Source of the DNA: Flagellimonas_B algarum | GTDB lineage: Bacteria; Bacteroidota; Bacteroidia; Flavobacteriales; Flavobacteriaceae | Assembly: GCF_040513375.1 (NCBI RefSeq) | Contig: NZ_JBEVTG010000001.1 | Location: forward strand, 1,488,001-1,552,000 | Direction of reading: 5' to 3' | Length of the DNA stretch: 64,000 bases | In this document: piece by piece, positions 16,887 through 26,520 of the stretch | Numbering within the stretch: the first letter of the stretch is position 1 | Layout: the number at the start of each line of letters is the position of its first letter | Position numbers and translations under genes: made by a program | The notes under the pieces: model-generated | Seen by the model: the letters and a program-made list of their open reading frames with translations, nothing else | Told to the model about the DNA's origin: nothing | The model's database searches: none

Positions 16887-18464
16887 ATGACCGTCCCAAA
16901 GCATTACAAGTCCATCCTGTTTGCACTAAGCGTACTCGCTGTGGCATCCATCGCCTATAAGTTGGAATGGCTTTCAAAAAACGAAGCGGAATTTAAAGCT
17001 GATGCGGTGTATCGGGTGACGTACCGGTATTTCTTCAAAACCGATAGTGCGACCACCTTCGTGAAGGCGTTTTTGCCCAAAAACAACGCAAGACAACAAA
17101 TCTTAGCCCAAAAAAGCATCATGCCCCCGACTATTGGGTTCACCACCGTGGCCGAAGGTCCGAACGTTCGCGGCCATTGGACGACGGACGTACCGAATAC
17201 CTATGAAAGCGTGAGCTACTCCTTTGCTTTTAGGGGGAAGGACCAACTGTTCGGACTACCGTCCAAATTCAAACCAATGACCACAGGTATGGAAGGCTTT
17301 TTGGTACCTACCGAGCACATCCAATCGGATGCCGAGCCCATCGCCCAACTGGCGAAACGGCTTTCCAAGGGCACTACCAGTGATAAGGCGGTCGTACAGG
17401 CGGTGTTCGACTATGTGCACGGAATTCCTACCGCACCGATCATCACATTGACCGATGCTTTGGGTGCTTTGGAACGAAACAAAGCGTCCTGCAATGGCAA
17501 GAGTCGGCTTTTGGTCGCTTTGGCCAGGAACCTGGGGTATCCGGCCAGGATCAAAGGGGGGATTATCTTAAAAGAATCGAACAAGCGTACCAGTCACGCT
17601 TGGGTCGAATTGCACATCAACGGCGATTGGGTGCCCTTTGATGCTTTGAACGGTCATTTTGCCTATCTGCCTGCCAATTATTTGGAATTGTATGAAGGCG
17701 ATGCCTTTTTAGTGACCCATAGCCCGGGCATCCAATTTGACTACGCCTATGAAATCGAACCTCAAGAATCGCTGCCTATGATCAATGAGGAAGCCCAAGG
17801 GATCGATGAATTGACGGCGTTTTCGTTATGGGGACTTGTCAAAAACGGCACGATTTCGAAAAAGAACCTCTTTTTGCTGTTGATGCTGCCCTTGGGTGGG
17901 TTGATCGTCGCCTTATTACGGAATATCGTCGGCATTCGCACCTTTGGGGTCTTTTTACCGGTGCTTATCGCTTTTTCCCTTTTGGAAACCGGATTTACGA
18001 CCGGAATGGTACTCTTCCTTTTCTTGATTTTGTTCGTTGGTTTGATCACCCGTCCTTTTGATGCCATGGGCTTACTGCATACCCCCAAATTGGTCATCTC
18101 GTTGACCCTGATGGTTTTGGTGATGGCCTTGGGCAATTACTTCGGTCTGCGATTCGATATCCCTTGGTTGGGGGCGTTGACCTTGTTCCCGACCATTATT
18201 CTGACGATTTCGGCAGAACGCTTTTCGAAACTCATTGTTGAAGACGGTTTCCATAAAGCGACGGGAACCTTGCTCCAAACACTTTTGGCCGTTGGCGTAT
18301 GTTATTTGCTTTTCGCCGTGCCCGGCCTAGACGGCATCCTGATCCTGTTTCCGGAATTGCTCTTATTGGTCATCACAGCCTGCATGCTCCTCGGACGCTA
18401 TGTCGGCTTACGGTGGACCGAGCTCCTTCGTTTTCAACCCTTGTTACCCTTAAAATTCAGCTGA
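16887..18464 (+). CDS. Transglutaminase-like protein fused to seven membrane helices (UUP1 family)
   Basis: This 525-residue inner-membrane protein starts at the ATG at 16887. An N-terminal membrane anchor is followed by a periplasmic UUP1-type domain, a transglutaminase fold at about 150-290, and about seven membrane segments from 325 to the end. The family is described as inactive transglutaminase fused to 7TM, but here a Cys-His-Asp set is visible: C202 in KASCNGKSRLL, H237 in TSHAWVEL, D252 in VPFDALNGH. It is translated with the ATP-grasp ligase gene two bases downstream and an outer-membrane protein. A role in making or attaching an envelope peptide is inferred from this known module. 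Confidence 0.88.
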   Translation: MTVPKHYKSILFALSVLAVASIAYKLEWLSKNEAEFKADAVYRVTYRYFFKTDSATTFVKAFLPKNNARQQILAQKSIMPPTIGFTTVAEGPNVRGHWTTDVPNTYESVSYSFAFRGKDQLFGLPSKFKPMTTGMEGFLVPTEHIQSDAEPIAQLAKRLSKGTTSDKAVVQAVFDYVHGIPTAPIITLTDALGALERNKASCNGKSRLLVALARNLGYPARIKGGIILKESNKRTSHAWVELHINGDWVPFDALNGHFAYLPANYLELYEGDAFLVTHSPGIQFDYAYEIEPQESLPMINEEAQGIDELTAFSLWGLVKNGTISKKNLFLLLMLPLGGLIVALLRNIVGIRTFGVFLPVLIAFSLLETGFTTGMVLFLFLILFVGLITRPFDAMGLLHTPKLVISLTLMVLVMALGNYFGLRFDIPWLGALTLFPTIILTISAERFSKLIVEDGFHKATGTLLQTLLAVGVCYLLFAVPGLDGILILFPELLLLVITACMLLGRYVGLRWTELLRFQPLLPLKFS

Positions 18465-18466
18465 TC

Positions 18467-19330
18467 ATGTTAGGAAAGTTATTCCAGGTCCGAAACCCCA
18501 AGGGGGTGGTCGGGCTCAATCGACGCAATATCGAATTGATTTACCCGCACAATCAGCGTGAGCATTACACCCTCGCCGATGACAAGGTCAAGGCGAAGAT
18601 GCTATTGCACGAACATGGTATTGCCTGCGCCCGCACGTATGCGGTTATTGAACGGATCAGTGAGATCAAAACCAAATGGGCCGCTTTGCAAGACCATAGC
18701 ACCTTGGTCATCAAGCCTGCCAAGGGCTGCGGTGGCGGTGGGATCAAGATTTTAAGGAAAAATGCCAAGGGTCACTGGCAAAGTAGCGGTAATACGATGA
18801 CCGACGCCCAGATTTTCCAACATATTACCGGTATCATATCCGGCTTGTTTTCCATGGCGAATACCGATGCCTGTCTCATTGAGGAGTGTATTGTACCGCA
18901 TCCGTTCTTTGCCGAGATCTATGATGAAGGCGTCCCTGATTTCCGGATCATTACCCTCAAGGGAAAACCGCTGATGGCCATGTTGCGGATGCCGACCTCG
19001 AAGTCGGACGGTAAGGCCAATTTACATCAAAACGGTGTGGGTATCGGGGTCGATATGGCCAAGGGCACCTTAACGCAGGTGTACGACGGAAAACGGTATA
19101 CGCTGCATCATCCCGATAATTCGAACCAAGTCTTCGGCATGCAAATCCCGTTTTGGTTTACCATGCTGCAATTGGCCCGAAAAACGGCCAAAGCCTTTCC
19201 GCTGGAGTATCTCGGAATCGACTTGGTCATCGATAAGGTCAAAGGGCCGCAAATCATGGAAGTCAATGTACGGCCGGGCCTCGGCATACAACTGGTCAAT
19301 CAACAAGGTCTGGCGAATTGCCTGGCCTAA
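18467..19330 (+). CDS. RimK-related alpha-L-glutamate ligase-like ATP-grasp protein
   Basis: This 287-residue protein starts at the ATG at 18467, two bases after the previous stop. It shows the ATP-grasp pattern: LVIKPAKGCGGGGIKIL for the nucleotide-binding lysine and glycine loop, ACLIEECI, DFRIITLKGKPLMAMLRMP, and the metal site PQIMEVNVRPG. The group is related to RimK, which adds glutamate to proteins or peptides, and is always found beside the 7TM transglutaminase gene in the families I know. Its substrate is unknown. Confidence 0.9.
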   Translation: MLGKLFQVRNPKGVVGLNRRNIELIYPHNQREHYTLADDKVKAKMLLHEHGIACARTYAVIERISEIKTKWAALQDHSTLVIKPAKGCGGGGIKILRKNAKGHWQSSGNTMTDAQIFQHITGIISGLFSMANTDACLIEECIVPHPFFAEIYDEGVPDFRIITLKGKPLMAMLRMPTSKSDGKANLHQNGVGIGVDMAKGTLTQVYDGKRYTLHHPDNSNQVFGMQIPFWFTMLQLARKTAKAFPLEYLGIDLVIDKVKGPQIMEVNVRPGLGIQLVNQQGLANCLA

Positions 19331-19349
19331 ATCCAATACATCCCATCTT

Positions 19350-20465
19350 ATGAAAAAGTATATCACCTTTTGTTTATTGCTATCGGCGCTTAACGCCATG
19401 GCCCAAGAACGGCACCGATTCGAATTCGGCAGCCAAACCGGTTACGAGTACAATTACTTTAAAAGTCCCGATCAGGTATTGGTCGATGGTAGCTTGTTGA
19501 ACGAAAACGATTTGATTTCCAGTAGTGGCTATCTAGATCTGTTCTTTGATTATGATTACCGCTACCAATGGAAGGCGAACCGGCTCCGCATTGCCATTTC
19601 CCCCTTTGCGAGGTTGTTCCAAGAACAAATGACCGATAGTTATTGGAGTTTGGATGTGGCGGTAAAATACGATCGCAAACTCTCGAAATCGATCAAACTG
19701 CTAGGCGAATTGAACATTAATCGAATGGATCGTGAAGGGCTTGACGGTGCCCAAGACGTTTTGGTCAATCCGTTAGGGTATACCAATTATGGTGGTTCGG
19801 GTGGACTGGCTTGGCGCCCAACCAAACAACACCGCACTTCCTTTGAGGGGTTTTATAATTTCAAGAATTTCGATGCCTACGGGGTCAGGGACCTTCAATT
19901 CAATGAATACGGACTGCGTTTGGCGACCAGACAGGAATTCCGCCCTGGAAGATTCGAGCATTCGTTCGGACTGACGACTTATATCAAAAAACGCCTATAC
20001 GACACCTTCAATTCAGAAGAATCGCCCCAAACGGGCCGTCGTGATTGGGACTATGCGAAGCTCACCGGATTTTACAACTTACCGTTGAACGCTGTTTTCG
20101 AAATTGCACCCCAACTGACGTATTACGGTCGTTTCGATCGTCTCGAGAACCGATCCGGGTTTCACCAATATGGACCAGGGATCCGTTTCCGTTTTGATAA
20201 CGACAAGACGCGGATCAATGCCTTGGTCAAGTACCAGGTGCGGGGGTATACCGATATACAAGCCCCTGGGGCGACCGATTTGCTCCGCTATACTTACACC
20301 GATATTTCATTGCAGTTCGAACACCAATTACCGATTAAGGGGCTGTTGTTCACCGGAAGGGCCTACAGTAGGTTTAGGGAAACCAATACCGTGGATCTCG
20401 CTTCGCGCTCTTTTCGGGGTTACACCAACCAATATGCCGGTGTCGGCCTAACTTGGAAACTGTAA
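19350..20465 (+). CDS. Outer-membrane beta-barrel protein, third gene of the transglutaminase/ATP-grasp operon
   Basis: This 371-residue protein has a signal peptide (CLLLSALNAMAQ), alternating hydrophobic and polar strands rich in Tyr, Phe and Arg, and a C-terminal strand ending in VGLTWKL. That is the appearance of a barrel of about 14-16 strands. No named family is recognised. It is 19 bases after the ligase gene, so outer-membrane export or anchoring of the product of the two enzymes is a reasonable inference. Confidence 0.75.
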   Translation: MKKYITFCLLLSALNAMAQERHRFEFGSQTGYEYNYFKSPDQVLVDGSLLNENDLISSSGYLDLFFDYDYRYQWKANRLRIAISPFARLFQEQMTDSYWSLDVAVKYDRKLSKSIKLLGELNINRMDREGLDGAQDVLVNPLGYTNYGGSGGLAWRPTKQHRTSFEGFYNFKNFDAYGVRDLQFNEYGLRLATRQEFRPGRFEHSFGLTTYIKKRLYDTFNSEESPQTGRRDWDYAKLTGFYNLPLNAVFEIAPQLTYYGRFDRLENRSGFHQYGPGIRFRFDNDKTRINALVKYQVRGYTDIQAPGATDLLRYTYTDISLQFEHQLPIKGLLFTGRAYSRFRETNTVDLASRSFRGYTNQYAGVGLTWKL

Positions 20466-20472
20466 AGGACAG

Positions 20473-20928
20473 CTAGCCTTGTGTGGTTTTGCGCTGGAGG
20501 AAAACGGCATAGCAGCTAAGGAGGATGGCCGATGCGGAAATCACGGTCATCAGGGTACCCGGGAAGAAATGAACGAATCCACCCAAATCCATGAACAGAA
20601 AGTAGCCCAAGTCGGCCAATCCGCCTACGAGTGCGGCTAGATAAATAGCATTTTTGTTCCCTTTCCATATGCCAAAAGCACAAACAAAGGTGATCATACC
20701 GATCCAGAGGAGGTTGAAGCCGTGTTGCCCAATGATCGCACCGGCCGCTTTGGGATAGTCCATGGTCAGGGTGTCGGGGTCAACGGCATCGGCAATTCCG
20801 ATGACGGAGGCACTGATATCATCGGTCAAAACACCCTTCATGGTCATGACACCGGCTAGAACGTGCACCAGACCCCAAACGATCCATAAGATAGAGGCGG
20901 TGCGCAAACAAAAGGAAATGGTTTTCAT
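20473..20928 (-). CDS. Four-helix membrane protein of unknown function
   Basis: This 151-residue protein starts at the ATG at 20928 (MKTISFCLRTASILWIVWG). It has four membrane segments: residues about 8-28, 68-88, 96-112 and 125-145. No motif points to a function. It lies on the minus strand 70 bases after the Crp/Fnr-like gene and might be its target. Confidence 0.65.
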   Translation of the reverse strand: MKTISFCLRTASILWIVWGLVHVLAGVMTMKGVLTDDISASVIGIADAVDPDTLTMDYPKAAGAIIGQHGFNLLWIGMITFVCAFGIWKGNKNAIYLAALVGGLADLGYFLFMDLGGFVHFFPGTLMTVISASAILLSCYAVFLQRKTTQG

Positions 20929-20998
20929 ACATGGGAATTTGTCCGGAAAGTTCCCAAATCCCATTAAAGTATACATTAACCTAGATTAAGAAAACGGA

Positions 20999-21469
20999 TC
21001 AGGGCGTCCTGAATTTGGACGACTTTACCTTGCTCAACGCCTCTGGAGTAACCCCTAAGTATGAGGCGATCATGCGTTGGGGTACCCGTTGCACGATATC
21101 AGGATAGGTTTCGATGAACACTTGATACCGCTCTAAGGCCGAAGAAGCCATGAGGCCCATAACCCTTTGCTGCAAGACGTGCAAGCGTTTGACCAAAGGC
21201 CCGACGTTCTGCTGTTCGTCCGATAGGTTTTTTTGTCGCACTTCGACTACGGCATCTTCCAAGACATCGATAAACAAACTTGTAGGTGATTCAGGTGGGG
21301 CATTGTCGGCGATGACCCAACCTTCGGGCGCGAACATGAATACATGTTCTTTGCCTTTGGTGTCAACGGCATAACTGCGTAGTAAGCCTGATTTTATCAC
21401 ATAGATTTTACTGTTCAATTCACCTGGCTTTTGGAGTATCGTATTTTTTGGAAGCTGGAGTCTGGCCAT
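20999..21469 (-). CDS. Crp/Fnr family regulator, N-terminally short
   Basis: This 156-residue protein has a cyclic-nucleotide-binding fold (ILQKPGELNSKIYVIKSGLLRSYAVD) and ends in a short helix-turn-helix (RVPQRMIASYLGVTPEALSKVK). Flavobacterial relatives are usually about 190 residues, with some 30 more N-terminal residues before the barrel; these are missing and no in-frame upstream start supplies them. It may still regulate by a non-cAMP ligand. It is divergent from the GLPGLI gene. Confidence 0.8.
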   Translation of the reverse strand: MARLQLPKNTILQKPGELNSKIYVIKSGLLRSYAVDTKGKEHVFMFAPEGWVIADNAPPESPTSLFIDVLEDAVVEVRQKNLSDEQQNVGPLVKRLHVLQQRVMGLMASSALERYQVFIETYPDIVQRVPQRMIASYLGVTPEALSKVKSSKFRTP

Positions 21470-21600
21470 ATGCAGTAAGATAAAAAATCTTAACGAGCCA
21501 TGTAGTTTGTTCGCATGGTGTTAATGTTTTGATAAACGCAATAAAAATGTTTAGTCTTTTTTTATTTTCGTTAAACAAAGCTAATTCAACAGATACCACC

Positions 21601-22428
21601 ATGAAATCCATCCTTATTACGTTCTTCTCATTAATCCTATTATTGTTCGGTTCAATCCAACCTGAAGCCCCTGATTTTCAAGGCCAAGCGATCTACTTTT
21701 CAAAATCGACCCTCGAATTGGGGAGTTGGGGTGCCCGAATGAGCGAAGCCCAAAAGAAACAAATCAAGGAACGCTTGAAGAATCGTTTGGAGAAGACCTA
21801 TATATTGAACTTCAACAAAGAAGCGTCGGTCTTTAATGAAGAAGAACAACTCGACGCCATGTCGGGGGCCACGGATTCTTGGGGAAAGAACTTCGCCCGT
21901 GGGGAACAATACAAAAACGTGAAGGAAGACGCCTTGGTCCAAAGCCAGGAGTTCTACGGTAAAAAGTTTTTGGTGAAAGACAAACTGCAGGCGTTCAATT
22001 GGAACATGGGTTCGGAGACCAAGCAAATCGGCGAGTATACCTGTTTCAAAGCATCGGCTTTGGTACCGACCAATGAATTGACCTGGTATGATTTTTCATG
22101 GGGCAAATTGCGCAACCAACAAGCCGCCAACGCGGAAGAAGGTGGTGAACCCCAAATCGATATGACCCAAGTAGTGGCTTGGTATACCCCCCAGATTCCC
22201 GTTTCACATGGTCCGGCTGAATATTGGGGTCTTCCAGGGTTGATACTGGAGGTCAATGCCGGCGGAACGACCATGCTCTGTTCCAAAATCGTGATGAACC
22301 CCAAAGAATCACTTGATATAGAAGCCCCTAAAAAAGGCACGGTGGTGACCAAGGCCGAGTATGAGACCACGGTCTTGGGCAAAATGAAAGAGATGATGGA
22401 AAATAGGGGCAGAAGAAGAAGCCGCTAA
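21601..22428 (+). CDS. GLPGLI family protein
   Basis: This 275-residue secreted protein starts at 21601 with a signal peptide (SILITFFSLILLLFGS). It carries the family motif YWGLPGLILEV near residue 212, plus VAWYTPQIPVSHGP ahead of it. GLPGLI proteins are Bacteroidota envelope proteins of unknown function, typically encoded beside a TonB-receptor-like barrel, as here (39 bases to the next gene). Confidence 0.9.
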   Translation: MKSILITFFSLILLLFGSIQPEAPDFQGQAIYFSKSTLELGSWGARMSEAQKKQIKERLKNRLEKTYILNFNKEASVFNEEEQLDAMSGATDSWGKNFARGEQYKNVKEDALVQSQEFYGKKFLVKDKLQAFNWNMGSETKQIGEYTCFKASALVPTNELTWYDFSWGKLRNQQAANAEEGGEPQIDMTQVVAWYTPQIPVSHGPAEYWGLPGLILEVNAGGTTMLCSKIVMNPKESLDIEAPKKGTVVTKAEYETTVLGKMKEMMENRGRRRSR

Positions 22429-22467
22429 TCCAAACCTCCTTATCCTAGTTCCATCCAAAAGAAAACG

Positions 22468-25182
22468 ATGAAGCGAATCCTGACCGCGCTGGTCCTGTTG
22501 ATCGGCCTGACCGCTTATGGCCAAATACAATTGGAAGGGGTCGTCAAAGACACCCTGGGTAATCCGCTAGAACTGGCCAATGTGATCGCCATCAACCAAG
22601 AAACCAATGCCATGGCCTCCTATGGCATTACCAACGATTCGGGAAAGTTCAAGATCGAACTGGGCCCCAACGGTTCGTACCAAATCCAAATCAGCTACGT
22701 GGGCATGAAGATGCTCAAGGTGCCCTTGGAGACGAAGGAATCGGATATTGTTACCGACTTTGTATTGGAATCTGAAAACGCCCTAGATGAGGTCGAACTG
22801 GTCTATGAAATGCCGGTTCAAGTCAAGGGGGATACCTTGGTCTATAATGCCGATTCGTTTCAAGACGGTACGGAACGAAAGCTCGAAGACGTTTTGGAGA
22901 AATTACCGGGTGTCGAGATCAATGAAGACGGGCAGGTCGAAGTTGAAGGGAAGGTGGTCAACAAACTCATGGTGAACGGCAAGGACTTTTTTGATGGGGA
23001 CACCAAACTAGCGACCAAGAACATTCCTTCGAAAGCCGTCGATAAGATCCAGGTACTTCGAAACTATGCCGAAGTCGGGCAGTTGCGAAGTGTCAGGAAC
23101 AACCAAGACAATGTCGCCCTGAACATTAAGCTGAAGGAAGGAAAAGAGAATTTCTGGTTCGGCGATGTCACCTTAGGTGGTGGGGCCTCTCCTGATGACG
23201 GTTTGTACGTGGTACAACCGAAGTTGTTCTACTACAGTCCGAAATACACCCTCAACTTTATCGGCGATTTCAACAATACGGGTGAAGTGGCATTGAATCG
23301 GCGTGATATCCGCAATTTAAACGGAGGTTTTCGAGTGCCGAGCCAAAATAGCGGTACCGATATCAGTTTGGGGAACAACAGCTTGAACTTTTTGACCGAT
23401 CAGAACAACACTTTGGAAATCGAAAGCAAATTGGCGACGGCGAATTTCAGTTATTCCCCATCTTCGGGCTTGGATTTGAGCGGTTTTTTGATTTACAGCA
23501 GCAGTAGGATCCTATCTCGTGAAATCAACGGCATCCAATATACCGACCCTGCTTTGGGCATTCCCGATGAGGTGACCGAAGCTTCGGGTCGTGAACGCTC
23601 TGAGGAAGGTTTGGTGAAATTAAGTGCCTCCTTCCAACCCAATTACAGCAACCAGATCGACTATGATGTTTTGGCACGGATCGCCAGTGATCAACAGAGT
23701 CAATTGGTCGCATCCTCGGTCTTGGGAAATACCCTTCGTGTCGACGACTATACCCCATGGAGCCTAAACCAGAATTTGAATTACTATTATACCCTGAACG
23801 AGAATAACATCTTTGCCCTTGAGGCCCAGCATCAATTGAGGGAGGAAGACCCTTTTTATAATGCGGTATTGACCAATACGGATTCGGATAACGATGCCTT
23901 CGACACCACCGCGGGGTCCCTGGGCTTCGATACGGGGCAAGACGCCTATGTTTTCGATCAGAATAGAATGATCAAATCAAATCAGCTGGATGCGAAGTTG
24001 GATTATTACAACATCTTGAATAAAAAGAGCAACTTGAACGTGACCTTTGGGGTGATCTTTAGCCGTCAGGAGTTCAATTCCTCCATTTTCCAGTTCTTGG
24101 ATGATGGATCTGCTTTCGAGCCTACACCGGTCATTAACGATGGACGATCGCGTAATGATATTACCTATAACTTCAGCGATCTGTATCTCGGGCTGCGCTA
24201 CCGCTTGAAAACAGGAAAATTTACCATTACCCCTGGACTATCGGTGCATGCCTACGGAAATAAGAACGAGCAGTTCGGCAGTATTTTCGAAGACAATTTC
24301 TTTCGGGTGCTCCCCGAATTCGAGACCCGGATCGATTTGAAAAAGAGTGAATCGCTCACCTTGCGCTATGATATGCGCAACCAGTTCACCGATGTCACCC
24401 GATTGGCCGAGGGGCTGATTTTGAACAGTTTCAATGACATCCAATTCGGGGAAGCCGGGTTGCAAAACGCCTTGTCGAACAATATCAGTCTGTTGTACAG
24501 TAGCTTTAACTTGTTCAATTATACCAACGTTTTCGCACGTGCGGCCTATTCGAACAATATCGACCAGATCCGTAGTTTGACCGATTTCGAGAACGTCATC
24601 CGTACGAGTACCTTTTTCAATTCGAATTTCGCCGATGAGACCTTCAGTCTGTTCGGCCGGGTACAGCGCACCTTCGGTAAGGTGCAGGCCACCTTGAACG
24701 CTGGGTTCAATTACAGCAAAATCAACCAATTCATTCAAGGACAACGCTCGTTGAACGAAGGGTTTACCCAGACTTATACCCCGGGAATCCGAACCAATTT
24801 CAAAATCGCCCCCAATATCAATTTTAGATACCGTTACAGTGTCACCAATAATGAACAAGGAGGGGGAGAGACCAAGTTCGTGACCAATGCCCCTTCGATC
24901 GATTTCGATGCCTATATCTGGAAATCGGTCACCCTGCGTTCGCAGTACACCTATACCAATCAGGACTTGGGCGATGGAAATTCACAGTCGTTCCAGAATT
25001 GGGATGCTTCCTTGGCGTACCGAAAAGACCGCGATGCGAAATGGGAATATGAATTGAAGGCTACCAATTTGCTGGATATCGACGCCCAGGTTCGTAACAG
25101 TGCCAACAACGTGTCGGTCTTCTCATCGGAAACCTTCATCCAACCTCGTTTCGTTACGTTTCGAGTCGTTTATAGCCTGTAG
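22468..25182 (+). CDS. TonB-receptor-like outer-membrane barrel with carboxypeptidase-like domain
   Basis: This 904-residue protein has a signal peptide ending LTAYGQ, a carboxypeptidase-like regulatory domain (about 22-105; LEGVVKDTLGNPLELANVI), a plug-like segment with LEDVLEKLPGVEINEDGQVEVEGK, and a long barrel ending FVTFRVVYSL. It has no STN domain, unlike the receptor at 12.7-15.3 kb. Its pairing with GLPGLI is a recurring flavobacterial gene set whose ligand is not known. Confidence 0.88.
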   Translation: MKRILTALVLLIGLTAYGQIQLEGVVKDTLGNPLELANVIAINQETNAMASYGITNDSGKFKIELGPNGSYQIQISYVGMKMLKVPLETKESDIVTDFVLESENALDEVELVYEMPVQVKGDTLVYNADSFQDGTERKLEDVLEKLPGVEINEDGQVEVEGKVVNKLMVNGKDFFDGDTKLATKNIPSKAVDKIQVLRNYAEVGQLRSVRNNQDNVALNIKLKEGKENFWFGDVTLGGGASPDDGLYVVQPKLFYYSPKYTLNFIGDFNNTGEVALNRRDIRNLNGGFRVPSQNSGTDISLGNNSLNFLTDQNNTLEIESKLATANFSYSPSSGLDLSGFLIYSSSRILSREINGIQYTDPALGIPDEVTEASGRERSEEGLVKLSASFQPNYSNQIDYDVLARIASDQQSQLVASSVLGNTLRVDDYTPWSLNQNLNYYYTLNENNIFALEAQHQLREEDPFYNAVLTNTDSDNDAFDTTAGSLGFDTGQDAYVFDQNRMIKSNQLDAKLDYYNILNKKSNLNVTFGVIFSRQEFNSSIFQFLDDGSAFEPTPVINDGRSRNDITYNFSDLYLGLRYRLKTGKFTITPGLSVHAYGNKNEQFGSIFEDNFFRVLPEFETRIDLKKSESLTLRYDMRNQFTDVTRLAEGLILNSFNDIQFGEAGLQNALSNNISLLYSSFNLFNYTNVFARAAYSNNIDQIRSLTDFENVIRTSTFFNSNFADETFSLFGRVQRTFGKVQATLNAGFNYSKINQFIQGQRSLNEGFTQTYTPGIRTNFKIAPNINFRYRYSVTNNEQGGGETKFVTNAPSIDFDAYIWKSVTLRSQYTYTNQDLGDGNSQSFQNWDASLAYRKDRDAKWEYELKATNLLDIDAQVRNSANNVSVFSSETFIQPRFVTFRVVYSL

Positions 25183-25189
25183 TGCCGAA

Positions 25190-26476
25190 TCAGTTCTTTG
25201 TTAAAAAATCGATGACCGCTCTGGCAAAATCGGCTTGTTTGTAGGTGTTGTTATGATCGCCTTTGAGCAAGATCATTTCGCTTTTAGGGATCATGGCTTG
25301 AAGTTCCTTGGGGTCACCATTGTCTGTATCGGCATCGCCACAGGCAATCATGACCGGAATACGGATGTTGTTCAGTTCGGTAGGTCGGGTTACCGGTTGA
25401 AAATCCTGCAAATACCCCAACACCTTTAAATCCGCTCCGATTGATTCGGCATAGGCTATTGCTCCTGAAGTTAAGGTGTTCGCTGCTTTTCGACCACTAA
25501 ATGCATCTGCAAAAGCCTTGCGGCGGTCCCAGTCGGGGTCGGTGAAATCAGCACCCATTCCACCTAAGACCGCTTTGGTGATCTGAGGTTCCTGGGTTAG
25601 CAGTTTGGCCAAAACGATGCTTCCCCGAGAATATCCAACGGCATGATAGGCGGTGAGGTTCAAATGATCCGCAAGGGCCAAAAGGTCTTTTACTTCGGCA
25701 TCATGGTGATAGCTATCGGGCAATTGCGGTTTGTCCGATTGACCGTTACCCCGTAAGTCGGGAACGATGACGCGGAATCCCTGGGCGATCAACGCTTTTT
25801 TAAGTTCCGTTTTATTCCATGAGCTACCGCTATTGATGAATCCGTGTAGTAATAGCACCGGATACCCGCTTCCGGTATCGGTATAGGCGATCGATATACC
25901 GTCAAAGGTCTTGAACTTGCCGCTTAAGGTTACGTGCTTCACGGCATTGGGACGAATAGCCTGCAAGACTTCCCAGTTGGTATGGTCCTTCGGTTTAGGT
26001 GACAGTTTGAACACCCATAAGCCTCCGTTTTGATGGGTGGTGATCTTCAGATGAAGACGGATTTCCGCTTTGGTAAAGAAACCGTCTTTGGTGACCACTA
26101 TACCCTCATATCCGGATTCGTTTTCTTGCAAGGCCACTTGGGTGTCGACCGTTTCGAATTTACCGACTGCTTGCATCAAACCGTCGTAATAGGATTCGAG
26201 GTAGGTCGCCAGTGTCTGCCTATCGACGTTCAAGGGCTGTTCCAAAACCCAAGCGAAGGCATAGGTCCAAAAGCCATCGGTGTCCATGACGTTCCATTGC
26301 GGGGAAAACCGAACCTCCTCATAACCGGTCAACGGAATGTCAGGGGCAAAAGAAAGGGGTAAGGCCAATTTTTCATAGGTCCAATCCCCCGGTGCTACAA
26401 GCACGGGGTCGGCCTCTTGACCATAGGTGAAACCGCTTAGGGCGATCAACAAAAAGAAGTAATGGATTCGTTTCAT
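25190..26476 (-). CDS. Secreted alpha/beta hydrolase with N-terminal extra domain
   Basis: This 428-residue protein has a signal peptide (FFLLIALSGFTYGQ). Residues about 21-185 form an extra domain of no recognised family. The alpha/beta hydrolase fold follows from about 190, with oxyanion motif HGFINSGSSW, nucleophile S283 in GYSRGS, acid in CGDADTDNGD and histidine in KGDHNNTY. Activity is probably esterase or lipase-like, unknown in detail. It converges with the barrel gene, seven bases apart. Confidence 0.85.
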   Translation of the reverse strand: MKRIHYFFLLIALSGFTYGQEADPVLVAPGDWTYEKLALPLSFAPDIPLTGYEEVRFSPQWNVMDTDGFWTYAFAWVLEQPLNVDRQTLATYLESYYDGLMQAVGKFETVDTQVALQENESGYEGIVVTKDGFFTKAEIRLHLKITTHQNGGLWVFKLSPKPKDHTNWEVLQAIRPNAVKHVTLSGKFKTFDGISIAYTDTGSGYPVLLLHGFINSGSSWNKTELKKALIAQGFRVIVPDLRGNGQSDKPQLPDSYHHDAEVKDLLALADHLNLTAYHAVGYSRGSIVLAKLLTQEPQITKAVLGGMGADFTDPDWDRRKAFADAFSGRKAANTLTSGAIAYAESIGADLKVLGYLQDFQPVTRPTELNNIRIPVMIACGDADTDNGDPKELQAMIPKSEMILLKGDHNNTYKQADFARAVIDFLTKN

Positions 26477-26520
26477 GGGTGGTTGCTCAATACCTAAAGG
26501 TACTAAAACAACTTAAGGGG

